Below, one piece after another: positions 9,034 to 20,300 of a DNA stretch of 64,000 bases. The stretch's first letter is position 1, and every line of letters starts with the position of its first letter. Origin of the DNA: Turbatrix aceti. Its lineage: Eukaryota; Nematoda; Chromadorea; Rhabditida; Panagrolaimidae. The notes below the pieces were generated by a model. That model saw nothing but the letters and a program-made list of their open reading frames with translations. It made no database searches and was not told the DNA's origin. Location of the stretch: positions 5,766,001-5,830,000 of the forward strand of contig OZ017766.1 in the NCBI GenBank assembly GCA_963969345.1. Reading direction: 5' to 3'. A program made the translations under genes and the position numbers.

Positions 9034-10133
9034 GTCGTCTCTTGATGACGTACTTGATTATGTGCATGATCGCACACGTCCAAAAAGCACTCAAAAAGCC
9101 TGCAACAGAGCCCATCAGGATGGGGTACGTGAAATCCATGACAGTGGAGTAGTAGAACATGATATCGGGATTTTTAGAGCCATTCCTGTGGGTCGGTTTT
9201 TCATCGCCCCGGGGGTAGAGAATGCGGAGCGGGGTATGGCGGGTATATGAAGACAGGGAGTGGCTGAGAGCGAGTTTCGTCGAGCAGAAGGGAGTTTTGC
9301 AGCAACAAAGCAGGCCGCTGAGGGTTTCGTCGTCGATGACAGCGACGATCGAGTCCAGGCAGGTGGGGTCATCCGGGGTCGTGGAGCTGGCGTAGACTGA
9401 TGAACAGGTCCTGAAAGACAACTGACATCTGAATAGATGAATGAACATTCGTTTTTTCTTTCACGAACAAATGTGAACATTTTTTTCAAGAAATAAAAAA
9501 AATTTTCAAGAAAATTAACGCGAACATTTTTAACCGTAAAATTGGGTAATCTTAAGTTAAGAAATTATGTTTCCTAATTTTTGTCTATTACGGATTTATT
9601 TTTTGTCAAAAAAAATTTCAACAGTGTTTCCCAAATTTTTGTTCGTTTTAGACTTTTTTGGTTTTTTTAATCGACTGTACATACCTTTTCAGACGAAATC
9701 GGCTATTTTCGAGGGGCAGCATCACGGGGTATTTAAAATTGTAGAACGGTAAGAGTTCGCCGGTATCATTGGTAACCAACACAGCGTACGACGCGGGCAC
9801 GTTATCATCATCGGGAACGCAAGCGCCAAAAAAAGTAGCATTCGGGAGACGAAAGAGGACACACGAATGTCCCTTGGCCTCGCAGGGCGCAAAGATCTGC
9901 ATGAAGAGGGATCGGGTCGCCCATTCGTGTTCGTCGTAGCAGCCGTCGGCATCTGCCCTGAAGGCGAGGGAGTCGACTTCTTTCTGAGTAAACAGACCAC
10001 CCGTAAAACAGACAAGACCCCAGGATTTGCCGGTGCACGAGTTGTTGGCATTGATAGAGTGGCGATTGTCCGAAGCGTGCTTGGAAAGAGAGACTTGAAA
10101 GAATAGTGCTAGGAACGCGTGAATAAGGGTCAT
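9023..10133 (-). CDS. Single-pass membrane protein with Cys-rich ectodomain
   Basis: Two exons: 9685-10133 and 9023-9410, with intron 9411-9684 (GTATGT to TGTCTTTCAG), phase 2, joining ...RFRLK-RTCSSVYA. Predicted length 278 residues. A signal peptide (MTLIHAFLALFFQVSLS) is followed by a Cys-rich ectodomain with many Cys (CTGKSWGLVC, CEAKGHSC, PTCLDS) ending in a LLCCCKTPFCS cluster. This recalls the C-terminal signature of nematode ET-module or Ly6-like extracellular domains, but that is a tentative call. One membrane span near the C-terminus (YPILMGSVAGFLSAFWTCAI) leads to a short basic tail (KYVIKRRLNN). It is probably a type I surface protein of unknown function. Its stop codon lies inside the last codons of the convergent plus-strand gene. 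Confidence 0.75.
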
Positions 10134-10318
10134 CCGTAGACTAGAGCGCTAACAGCACGCGCAGTAATAAGTGTAATGAGCGTGAAATGTTGATATCGTT
10201 TGAGGTATGCTGATTTGCCCTGGAACGTCGGCTAACTATTTTTTTATTCCGCGCGTGGGAAAAAGTGCATGGAACAATATTTTTGGCAAAGCTGCGTGAA
10301 TATTATACATGGTACAAA

Positions 10319-10347
10319 CGGACTGCTTATTCAAAATAAGCAGTCCG
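10319..10347. repeat. Perfect 13-bp-arm hairpin
   Basis: CGGACTGCTTATT and AATAAGCAGTCCG pair exactly around a 3-base loop. It is followed by CTTAAATAAGC, a motif that recurs after the next hairpin. Confidence 0.8.
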
Positions 10348-10427
10348 CTTAAATAAGCAACTTTACAAACGACCAGAATTGAAAAACGGTAGAGAAACTT
10401 TATTTAAACAAATATAGCTTATATAAT

Positions 10428-10466
10428 CGGTTCGCTTATTTTGAAATTTTAAAAATAAGCGAACCG
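10428..10466. repeat. Perfect 15-bp-arm hairpin
   Basis: Arms CGGTTCGCTTATTTT (10428-10442) and its exact complement (10452-10466) enclose a 9-base loop. It is followed by CTTAAATAAG, like the hairpin at 10319. Both lie in the spacer between two minus-strand genes. Confidence 0.8.
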
Positions 10467-10513
10467 CTTAAATAAGTAATGCGTTCAAAACAAACTAACA
10501 ATGATGAAAAAAA

Positions 10514-11419
10514 TTACAATTCCCGGTAGCAAAAGTCAATGTTCCTAGCGTTACTAACGCTGTATTCGACAGGATCATTGGTGGAATCAAAGACGCTGTC
10601 ATTCGTTGCCGTGAGTTTCAAAAACTCTGTGGATCTAGACGAAGCGTCTTCCACTTTCAGAAACGAGGCATAGAATGTGTCGTCATTGGCCAATGCGTTC
10701 TCCGTGATGAGCTCACACTTGTTATGTCCATCGGTGATCGAGTACACGTTCTTGTTACCGATGAAAACGGGATTTTCTGTAAGTGTTTCCAAATGTATTT
10801 TTTCTTCGTCTAAAAAAACAATATTCAGTACAAAAATTAAAACAAAATGAACATACACAAAGACGTCTTGAAATCGGCAACGATCCTTTTAAACGTTATG
10901 ATCGTTGAAATCGACCGCACCGACGATCGTCTCGGGATCCAGGACTTCGATATCTATGTTTTTTCCCGTGATCTCGTACGGGATGTCGCTGTCGTTTCTA
11001 AACTTTTTTTTCCAAAGGCCGACTTCCATTGTGCCCGCGATCCGCACATAATCATGGGTCGCGGGCACATGGGTCGCGGGCGTCTCGATGGACGACTGCT
11101 CATCGAGACGCTTGGCGTACCAGGCCTTCAGATTGAATTTCTTGTGCGATCGGTCGCTAAGGAAAATTTCCTTGTAGTCGATTCCTCCTTTTCCTTTTGA
11201 GGTCAGGGGAGTCACTTTCACCACTTGAAAAATGTGCTCTCCGTAAGCCACTGATCGGAGTTCCTCGCACGGCGAAACATCTTGAAGTCGGTTTTGGCGA
11301 CTCTCAAACTTCATGCGCTTGGCTGGAGACAGTTGAACCTTTTCACTTGAGGTAGAAGACTGTGGTTTCCTGGGGACATGAATGAGTTCGGGGGAAACAG
11401 AGTTCGAGCGGGAAGCCAT
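10514..11419 (-). CDS. Unknown protein, two exons (junction uncertain)
   Basis: The 5' exon starts at the ATG at 11419, right after a TATTTTTCAG acceptor, and encodes a Ser/Lys-rich N-terminus (MASRSNSVSPEL, then QLSPAKRMKFESRQ, which looks like a nuclear signal) followed by a folded region (GEHIFQVVKVTPLTSKGKGG, GKNIDIEVLDPETIVG). The 3' exon is 10514-10809, after TGTTTTTTTAG, and ends NIDFCYREL. The only in-frame donor found to join them is G|GTGCGG at 10921/10920, giving intron 10810-10920 and a protein of 264 residues; this donor is weak. Alternatively the first exon reads to its own stop at 10889 and a second ORF starts at 10858, 30 bp downstream. No family is recognised. Confidence 0.55.
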
Positions 11420-11491
11420 TCTGTTACTGAAAAATATAAAACAATAATGCAATTTTAAAATTGACGACATCGCTTGACTGATAGTGATAGT

Positions 11492-11719
11492 GATATCACC
11501 ATCACTATTGCACCATGATCAGAGTTGTTGAATTCGACAAGTTTCAGCGCTCGCTCTGCTCTTTGAGCGATTCAACTTTCCCTGCTCGCTCTGCTCACGC
11601 TCACGCACTCCGATTTTTCGCGCTCGCGCTCGTGAGCTGAGCAGGAGCGAGCAGTGAGCAGGAGCAATTTGGTAAGCATCGAACAACTCTGACCATGATA
11701 ATTCGCTAAACGTGATATC
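11492..11719. mobile_element. Fold-back (MITE-like) inverted-repeat element
   Basis: GATATCAC at 11492 and its complement at 11712-11719 bound a 228-bp stretch. Its two halves are imperfectly complementary: CATGATCAGAGTTGTT on the left faces AACAACTCTGACCATG on the right, and inside these a run of GCTCGCTCTGCTCACGC faces GAGCAGGAGCGAGCAG. It could fold into a long imperfect hairpin. No ORF and no clear target-site duplication were seen. Just upstream, 11481-11508 is itself a near-perfect palindrome of ATAGTGAT type. Confidence 0.6.
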
Positions 11720-11853
11720 TGGCAATCACAATTATATAAGTGCTCCGCTTATTCCGTGATTCTCAAATATAAGCAACCAACTTAAATAATCATCTCCGTC
11801 AAATCAAGGTGTCGCTTTTATTTTTACAAGCACATCATTACCCGTCTTAGTTG

Positions 11854-14386
11854 TTAGTTATCATTGATATCCCGAAAGACATCCTTGCACCCTTCGCCGC
11901 CGGCGTCGTTGACAACGTCAATGAGATGTCCCTGGGATTCAGGCTCCTGCTTTCGAAGCACGAGTCTGACGGTGATGCAGCACGTCCGAGGGTTGGACGG
12001 CGAATCGAGGGGCAGAGCGACGAGTGCCGTCTGCGGGGTAAAAGTCATGATCCACGTCGATTGCTGTACGTATTCGTAGTACGCGTCGTTGACGAGTTCT
12101 TCGAGGGCCGCGTAGAGGCCGAACATGTCGAATTCAAAGAGCTGGCTGTCTGGCATAGCGTTGAGGAGCTCGTAGACGACCCGGAAGAGGTGTTGACGCT
12201 CTTCGTTGAAGACGTCGGCTTCAAAATTGATCTTTCGATCGCCGAGTGTGAATTTGAACGTGATACGGTAGAGACTATCACCATCGCAGAGGGATACCGT
12301 TGGCGGAGGCATGAAAGTCGCGTCCAGACCAAGCTCCTTGGGGGTCTTCTGTCGCCGATGCGGCGCCAGGAAGGGGTATGTGCGGGGTTGTTTATCGTTT
12401 TTCTGGAAAAAAAACACAAAAAATTATTGTGTTAGGAACATTTTGGAAATTTTTCATAAAATGTTGAAAAAAAAGTGTTTGTTTCATAAAAAATGAGTAC
12501 ATTTTTATATTAAATTAAAAATTACGTCGATCAATAATTACCATGAATTTGGAAATGCCGTAATTTTTTAGCTACAACGTGCCAAAAATCGTCAAAAATG
12601 AATTTTACGGTAAAAACTTTTCATATTGGTAAATGCAAATTTTTGGCAAAATTTCATGAACAAATTTCAAATGTTCCTCGATATAAATATTTTTTGCAAA
12701 TCCAAAAAAAACTCACATCACTGTCAAAAAATGGTTCAGGAGACACCTTACGATCGGTCAAAAAAGTATAACAAAGCTGCCGGTAGTAATCGAGATTCTC
12801 GTCCGTCATCTGACTGACAAAAGGCACGCCATCCCGGAGCGTGCCAGGCGGGCTCTGTTGTCTGACGTCAAAGACGAGCGTCTCATCCAGAAAATCTTGA
12901 AGAAGTCCGCTGAGGTGGGGCTCGAGTCGTTCGTAAATGTGGGGCAGGATGAGTTTCAGTCCACCGACGACCGTTTTATGGTGGGTATAAAACATTTCCT
13001 CGAATGCGTCCTCGTCGACGAAGGGTATCCGAATGTTGAACTCTCCGATGGACATGAAAATGCACAGAAGACCGGTATTGAAGATATCCGTCCGGTAGAG
13101 TGGCTTTGGCAGGCCGAATCTATGGCGACCAGGTGGAAGGGGGCGGGTCCCGGTTTCAGGGGTCGCGACGAGGCGGAGAAACTTTCGCTCGCCGAAGGGA
13201 AGGTACTTGGCATTTTCGAAATTGGCCAACTTGACCCGACCGTCGTAGGTGATGACGACGTTCTTGGGATTAACGTTGCCGTGGACGATGCGAAATTCCC
13301 GGAGGTAGGCGAGGGCGTTGAGGACGGAGCGGGTGATGTACCTCTGGATCTCCTCCGGCCAGTAGTAGATGCAGTCGTTGGGCAGAGAGACCCGAGGCAC
13401 GTCGGCGAGGGTCGTTGTGCGCTCGAAGTAGAGATAGATATTCCGCTTAGCCGGGTTGAACCGGGTCAGCAGGGCCACGTGGATGTTGGCGTGCCGAAGA
13501 TAGTGCATGCCGTAGAGCTCCATCGCCAGACGCCGACTCGCCTCGAGGGGATCCACGTCTTTGAAGCTTTTTAGGAACTGAAATGAGTAAAAATGACGGA
13601 AATGGAACCTTCAGGACCAAAAATGAGTAAACTATAAAAAATTTTTTTTAAAACGGTTCCCAAAAAAATTATCGGAACTGAAATTCTGTTTTTTCGGGTT
13701 TCCGGAAAATGACAAAAAAAAAACGAATTTTTTTGCGTACTCGAACCGAAAACAGGAACCGAAATTAAAAAAAGAAAAAAACCGTTTTTTTGTTCGTAAA
13801 CGAAATTTTCTTTGACAAATCGAACAAATGCTTTTTCATGTTTGTGAACAAACACGAACGAACATTTCAATACTTGTGCAAAAATTGGACAATTTGAATA
13901 GAAATACGGTTCTAAATATGTTTCTGTTCAAAAAAATTAGAAATGTTCGTGTATGAAAATGAACAATTTTTAAAAAAATTTAAAAAAATTATATTTTTAA
14001 AAAAAATTCAAAAAAAAATTCATTGTAACTGAATTCTTTGTAATTTTCAATTTTTAAAAAGTTAAAAAAAATTCTTTGTAAATGAAAACGTTCGTTCACC
14101 CCTCCCGATTCAGAATCCAGCTCACCTTCTTGACCTTGATCTTCTTGAGGGCCACCTTGACGACGCCGTTGCTGGTGACGGCAAAGCATTTTCGGTAATC
14201 AATGCCGCTCCGACTGGCAAAGCGCAGTTTTTGTCGGAGATCTTTCCGCATTTCCACGCGTTCGCCGAGATTCAACAGCGACGGCAGCATCGGCCCGAGT
14301 GCCGTGTACGCATCCGCAAGCAGGCGAACCCGATCCGAGTGACTCAGATCCTGGACGAAGGAGGAGGAAACCGAGCTGACACTCAT
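11854..14386 (-). CDS. CMGC-like protein pseudokinase with C-terminal extension
   Basis: Three phase-0 exons: 14126-14386, 12717-13577 and 11854-12402, giving 556 residues. The N-lobe keeps the ATP-site lysine in VALKKI (K81), the wording seen in CDK/MAPK kinases, but no glycine-rich loop is visible before it. The catalytic loop reads VHGNVNPKN (about 185-193), so the HRD aspartate is replaced by Asn while the later Asn is kept. The DFG motif is replaced by NFE (about 206-208). Both acidic catalytic residues are therefore gone, which predicts no normal phosphotransfer. The C-lobe is recognisable (IQRYITRSVLNALAYLREFR, then YRTDIFNTGLLCIFMSIGEF). About 180 further residues follow with no known domain. 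It probably acts as a scaffold or regulator; the partner is unknown. Confidence 0.75.
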
Positions 14387-15461
14387 GCCGTTGAGGAGCG
14401 GGTCAAGTTGAAGGAGGTAAAATCAGTGAATGAATGTTGTTAGTCGTTAGTCGATCGATCGATTGATCAATCAATCTGGTCGGTCGGTCAGGCTGCGAAA
14501 AAAAGTTGTTATCAAAAAAGGAAAATTCGAAAAAAATCAACGTTGAACATAAATAAACATAATATATACTTTTATTTTTTTGCTTAAAAGTATTCGAGAA
14601 TTTTTACGTCCAAAAAAATGTTTACAGCAATTTTTTGAGGGAAAAACAATGATCAAAAGAGAAAAACAGAAAAAAGAACGTTTCTGGGAAAGAAAAAAAG
14701 GCACAAGGCACACTCCACTTTTACAGTCGTTCGCGTTCGATGACTCACAGAAAAGCAAGCAGAAAGTTCGAAAGGTAGCCAACTCATACAAAATTTTTGT
14801 CAGGCAGAAAAAAAACGACCTTGTAAGTCACAGTATTTTCAACAACTTTTTTTCAATGAAAAAAAATTGTTTGTTCAATGTTGCATTTTTTAAAACTCCG
14901 ATCAGGTGCTTTTTGCGTACATAAACAAAAAAGGGAATAAAAAGTAGGTCAAAACAGGTGATTTCCCTTTTTGACACGCTTCGGATCATTGGCTTTCTTT
15001 AAGCAGTTTAAAACTGGATGGTGACAAAATTTTTTGAAATAAAAATTGGCGCCAAAACTATAAAAAATATTTTTTGTAATAAAATCTTTTTTTTTGCTTA
15101 TAAAAAAATTATTTCGTTCAAAATAAGCAAAAAAAGTGATACAAAAATATTTACTCCCATCGTAAATTTTAAAATTCACAGAAAAAAAATTTGTAAGACA
15201 CGTTTTTTTTCACTCTTCGTCATCATCAAAATCTTTATAATTGCATAAAAAATTATAACAATGCTCGTTGGTTTTCAAATATAAATAATGATGAGCATGT
15301 TCAAAACAAGCGTCGAAATTGAAACAAACAAAACATGGTCTGGTGAAGGAACAAAAAATAGTGCATATCTCAAAAATTCAGACCACAAAAAAATCAAACA
15401 AAAATCGTCGCGAGACTCGAGTCTCATTCATCCACTCAAACAAACAATCGTTGTAGGAGTA
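14387..15461. other. Intergenic, AT-rich
   Basis: Upstream of the pseudokinase and downstream of lsm-4. A short GATC/GATT-rich run lies at 14450-14485. ORFs here are Lys- or Phe-rich translations of A/T runs and have no features of real exons. Confidence 0.5.
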
Positions 15462-16631
15462 CTATCGTTTGCCATCGTTTTGCTGTTGATTATAGCGTTG
15501 ATTTTGGTTACGATCGTTTCGGTACCCCCGGTAACCGCCACTTCCACCACCGCCGCCGCCGCTTCGGTCGTTGTTACGGTGATAGTCATTACGGTCGTTA
15601 CGATCATTTTGGTAATCACCACCGCCGCCGCCACGGTTGTTACGATCATTACGATAGTCACTGTTACGGTCGTTGCGATAGTCGCCACCACCACCACCGC
15701 CGCCGGAATTGCCCTGGTAACGGTTGTCGGTACGATAGTGGTGTCTATTGCCACCGTATCCACCACCACCACCGCTGCTTCCGCCGCCAGCACCGGAGTT
15801 GTTGTTGCCTCCAGAATTGGAATTGTACCTCACACCTGGTCGGCGGAATCGACGATCGTTGGGGTTTTGTTGTTGTTGGCGACGGACCTCGACAACTTCG
15901 TCGTTCACAGCTTCCATTACTTCATCCGGGATGTGGATCAGCTTAATGGTCGGTCCGCGGATAAAGATTTCATCTATCTTGACGAATTTGTCGCCATCCT
16001 GAAACAAAATGAATGAAAAATAAGATTGGTTTTTAGGGAAAGAAGTGAAAAAACTTGAAAAGTAATAAAATTCAGGCCAATGTTTGTTACTTTTCGGGAT
16101 GGGAAAAGTAATACATTTACGATACTTTTTTGTTACTTTCCGGAATGTGAAAAAGTAATACATTTACGATACTTTTTTGTTACTTCAAAAATGCAAAAGT
16201 AATAACTTTTTGAGCATTTTACAGTATAATCAATAACGATCGTTATCGTAAACGATTACGATTTGCTCAATGTTTGTTTTTTTTCGATTCGAGCGACGCT
16301 TGTATTCCGATCACATGCAATAACAAAAATAAGCTTTTTGAGCACCACATTACAACTGAGATTGCATTGCACAAAGCGCTACAGCGAAAAAAAAACTCAC
16401 CTTGGAAGTAAAAATGACATTCTTGAGGTGAACATTCATCCACGTATCAACGCCGGCCAGCGTTCCGTTGTAGGCGTCGCCATTCTTGAGTTCAACAAGC
16501 ATTTGATGATTCTGAGAAGTCTTGAGCAGTGAGACTGGTAACTAAAAAAATATATATTATATTTACGATGATGTCACCACGCTTGTTTTCTTTGTTTCAA
16601 CCAACAAAAAAAAACAATAACTCACCACCAT
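15462..16631 (-). CDS. lsm-4: U6 snRNA-associated Sm-like protein LSm4
   Basis: Subunit of the heptameric LSm2-8 ring (nucleus, U6 snRNA 3' end) and LSm1-7 ring (cytoplasm, decapping and mRNA decay). Coding exons: 16626-16631 (only ATG GTG), 16401-16541 and 15462-15998, all phase 0; 227 residues. The Sm1 motif is in exon 2 ([29 protein letters not shown]), and Sm2 in exon 3 ([16 protein letters not shown]), in the family order. The C-terminal half is a long Gly/Arg/Asn/Asp-rich tail with runs such as [14 protein letters not shown] and [11 protein letters not shown]. It is longer than the RGG tail of most LSm4 proteins and prion-like in composition. The first exon is 8 nt long between acceptor TTTTGCAG and donor GTGAGT, which points to spliced-leader trans-splicing there. 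Confidence 0.95.
16084..16210. repeat. 46-47-bp tandem repeat in lsm-4 intron
   Basis: About 2.5 units of a sequence with GTTACTTT, AAAAGTAATACATTTACG and ATACTTTTTT; GTTAC recurs at 16086, 16132 and 16179. Similar AAAAGTAAT/TTACTTTT pieces occur in the vigilin introns at 20880-21060 and 22190-22330. Confidence 0.7.
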
Positions 16632-16633
16632 GG

Positions 16634-17350
16634 CTGCAAAAGTTTACAATAAACTGCGAATTCAAATTGAAAAAATTATTGTAAACTCGATAAGTAATAA
16701 TAAGTAATAACAAATGTAAAAAGAAATATGTTCAAATATGAAAAAAAGTGGTGAGTGTGAAAGCGACGCAGACGACTCGAATTCGTCGCATAATTTTTTC
16801 GCCGACGGTTTTAGCGTGCGCGCAATATGCAAACGCTGAGAACGCCCGAAATTTCGGTGTTCTATCGTTTTTATGATTTTTTACTATCAAAATTTTTTTC
16901 ATCGTTACTTTTCAATTTTTTGTACTTTTTAGGTCTTTTTTACTGTTTTTTGTACTTTTACTGCATGTTTTCCATTTTCCTGTGCATTTTTCTTCGAACA
17001 AACAATGATATTTATTTATTAAATAATTATAATTCTGACGATAAAGAACGAAAACAAAAAAAAGACAACAACAAAACAGCACGCGATACAACTCCGTCTT
17101 CTTTTTTAAAAGAAACAAAAAATAAACAAAACAAAAAAGGTTATTATTTTTTTCTGCCCGGTAGATAGGAAAGGAAAGGAAAAGGAAATGTGTATTCGAA
17201 CGACTCTGGAGGGGGGAAAGGAAACCAAACCACGATGAATAGAGTTGTGAAGGCACTAATAAGATAGCGGGCGGCGGCAAAAACCAATGAGTACGAAGGG
17301 GGAATCGATTGACGATTGGATTAGTAGTCGGTCGAGGCTCGCTTGTTTTT
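16634..17350. other. lsm-4 upstream region and vigilin 3' flank
   Basis: Contains the lsm-4 acceptor (AG at 16634-16635 on the minus strand), its presumed promoter, and the 3' flank of vigilin. An AATAAA-type signal on the minus strand near 17010-17022 could serve vigilin. No other coding exon seen. Confidence 0.5.
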
Positions 17351-20300
17351 CTAGCGACGCTGTCCCCAGACACCGCTGGCAACACTCGGAGCACCGCCGG
17401 ATCCCATTGCGGGGAAGTGATCGTTGTCGAGCTGCCACGGAGCGCCCTGGATCTGGACGGAACGCTGGGTACGCGTGGGCGTGGGTTCGGGGGCACGGGG
17501 AGCGTGGTAGGCGCCACGCTCGACGAGGTCCTCGAGGTAGTCGTCTTCCTGCGTGCGGAGGGCCTCGATGCAGTCGACGATCGATGCTTCGTCCTTGCCG
17601 GATACGACGACGAGCGCGGGGTTTGCGTCGTTGCGGGACGGCATGCGGATGTCGACCTTGTAAGTGTCCATGATCTGAAAAAAAATTATTTTTAATTTTT
17701 TCATCAAAAAATCGTAACTTTCTGACATTTTTTTTAAATCTAGCTTTAAAAAATAAATTCTTTTGCAAATAAAAAAAATAAAAATTTTTTTCGAAAAAGA
17801 AACAAATTTTTGTTATATATTTAAAAAATTGTTTTTCAGAAAACTTCTCATGTTTTCTGTATAAAAAAACGTTTTTCTATTAAAATTCTAAAAAAATTGC
17901 ACTTTTTAGATTTTTTGCCGAAAAAAAAAATAAAATTCAAATTTTTATGATTTTTTGAAAAAATCGATTTTTTGCCGAAAAAAACAAAAAAACTTTTTTA
18001 TTGCATAAATTATTTTTTTACTCACCTTCTTGAGATTACGGCCCTTGTTTCCGATGAGGCGAGGATGGAAGCGGGGATCCAACTCAACTTCCTGCGAAAT
18101 GAGCGAGTTCAGGTCATCGACAAAGGCCTGAATTTCGTCGCGGGCAGCGTTGGCCTTCTCCTCAAATCCAGTGATCGTGACAATCTCGCTGCCCTCTTCG
18201 CCGCGAGGCAGTTTGATCTGTACTTCGTGGGCTTCCTGGAGTTTCTTGATGTTCGATCCATTGGCCCCGATGAGACGTTGGTGGTACTTGACGGGAACGC
18301 TGAGGGTCACAGCGAACGATTTGAGCTTGCGAACCTCGGCCAGGCCGTCGAGCTCCGCAACACGGGCTTTGAGAGCCTCGAGCGCAGACTCGACGTTGGG
18401 ACGGGCTCCCGAGACGACAATTTCATCCGATTTCTGCGCAGAGGGCGGAATCTTGATGCGAACCGTATGCGTGCTCATCAACTTCTGCACGGCTTCTCCG
18501 CCCTTGCCAATGATGCTGGAGTGGTAGTCGCTGGCGATGTGGATGGACTCGCTGACGGGGATGTGCTCGATGAGGGCGGCGCGGGCTTCTTCGACGGCTG
18601 TATCGCGGCCAATGATGGTGACGAGGTTGGCGGGCGAGATGCCATCGACAAAGTCACCGTCCGTGTCGGTCGTGCCACGGGCGGGCAGGTTGATGCGGAC
18701 GTTGTACTGGTTGCGGAGGTCGCGGACGGCACTGATGAGGTGGCGGTGGTGTTGGTGGGGGATGTCGAGGTGGATCGTCGTCTGGTGCTCCTGAAACGAA
18801 AAATTCGTAACAAAAATTTTTTTCATCGTTTTTTATGAAAAATGAATTATTTTTTTTTCAAAATCGTTGAAAAAAATTTTTACTGCTTTTTTTTATTTTT
18901 TATTGTAGAAAAATAAAAGTTTATAAAAAATTTTAAAAAATGATTAAAAAATTAATAAAAATTTTTGAAATTAAAAAAAAATTTACATTGTTTAAAAATT
19001 TTTTTTCACTTTGGTTTTTCAAAAAAAATTTTGTTCAGTTTTTTTCTTAATTTTTGCATGCAAATTTTTTTTAATAAAATTAAAAATTTTTTGAAAATTT
19101 TTTTTGCCGAAAAAAAAACTCACCAGATCATCGACAATTTCGAGAATTCGCTGTTTGGCAGATTCGACGCAGTTCTTGGATCCCTTGAGGGTCACAAGAG
19201 ATTCCGCAGAATCCTGTCGAGGGAACGAGATGATAACGCCGCCATTCTGATCCTGGATCTTGCGAATAACCTCTGCGCCACGGAGAACAAAGTGTCGGTG
19301 GTGCTTGGGTTCGACGAAGAATTTCTCCTCGACGGTCTCGTTGAGTTCCTTGATTTGTTGTTCGATGGATTTCTTGACCGCCTCGACCTCGCCCTTCTCG
19401 CCGACGATGTAGATCTTGACCTGTTCCTGGTCGGCGGATGGATCGGAAAAGATGATTCTCACCGACTTATACCCTTCACGGAGCTTCGAAATCTTTGCTC
19501 CCTCGCGTCCAATAAGGAATTTTGCGTATTCAGGCTTCGTGACGACGGTTGCTTCGTCGGTCGTTGTTTCGAGGTTTTTCGTGAGATCTGTCAGAGCCTT
19601 GAACGCGCGTGCAACGTCTTCCTGCGGGCCCCAGACGGTCAGTTTGTCTTTCTGCACGTTGATATGGACTCCACCGAATTCGTCTTCGATGTCACGGACC
19701 AACTTTCGTCCAAAGTTGCTCAGACGGGTGTGGACAGCGGGGGTGATGTTCAGTTCCTTGGTCACGATCGATGCCTGCTCGTTCTGGATTTGGTTGAGCT
19801 TTGCAATGGCTTTTTCGACGTTTGCCTTCTTTCCGACGACGGTCAGACGGTTGTCAGTCGAGCCCTGAGGGGGAAGTTCGATTTTTGTTCCCGTTTCTTC
19901 GCGGATCTTATTAATATTTGCGCCGTTCTTTCCAATAATGTGTTTGTAGTACTCGCGGAAGATAGAAACCGTTTCCGTGTAATTGCTCTCCAGAAGTTCC
20001 TTATTCAGTTTGTGAATCGCCGAATAAAGTTTGTCGACTTCCTTCTTATCACCTCGGAGATTGACGATATCAGACTTGATCGTAGCCTCCGGAATCGAAA
20101 TATTCACAGTCGGGAATTCCTCGCGCCATTTGTTGATATTTTCTCCGGCTTTTCCGATGAGCAGGCGATGGAAGCGTTGCTCGATGATGATGTCCTTCGA
20201 TTTTTCGTTCTCGAGTCGATTGACAATTTCCCGGATCGCGGCAATCGCCTTGGCCACGCCTTCCTTTTTGCCTTCGATGCGGATTTCCTCGGATCCCTTG

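Noticed and set aside
15288..16016. Plus-strand Thr/Val-rich ORF of 242 codons
   Set aside because: Mirror of the repetitive Gly/Asn tail of LSm4; no separate gene.
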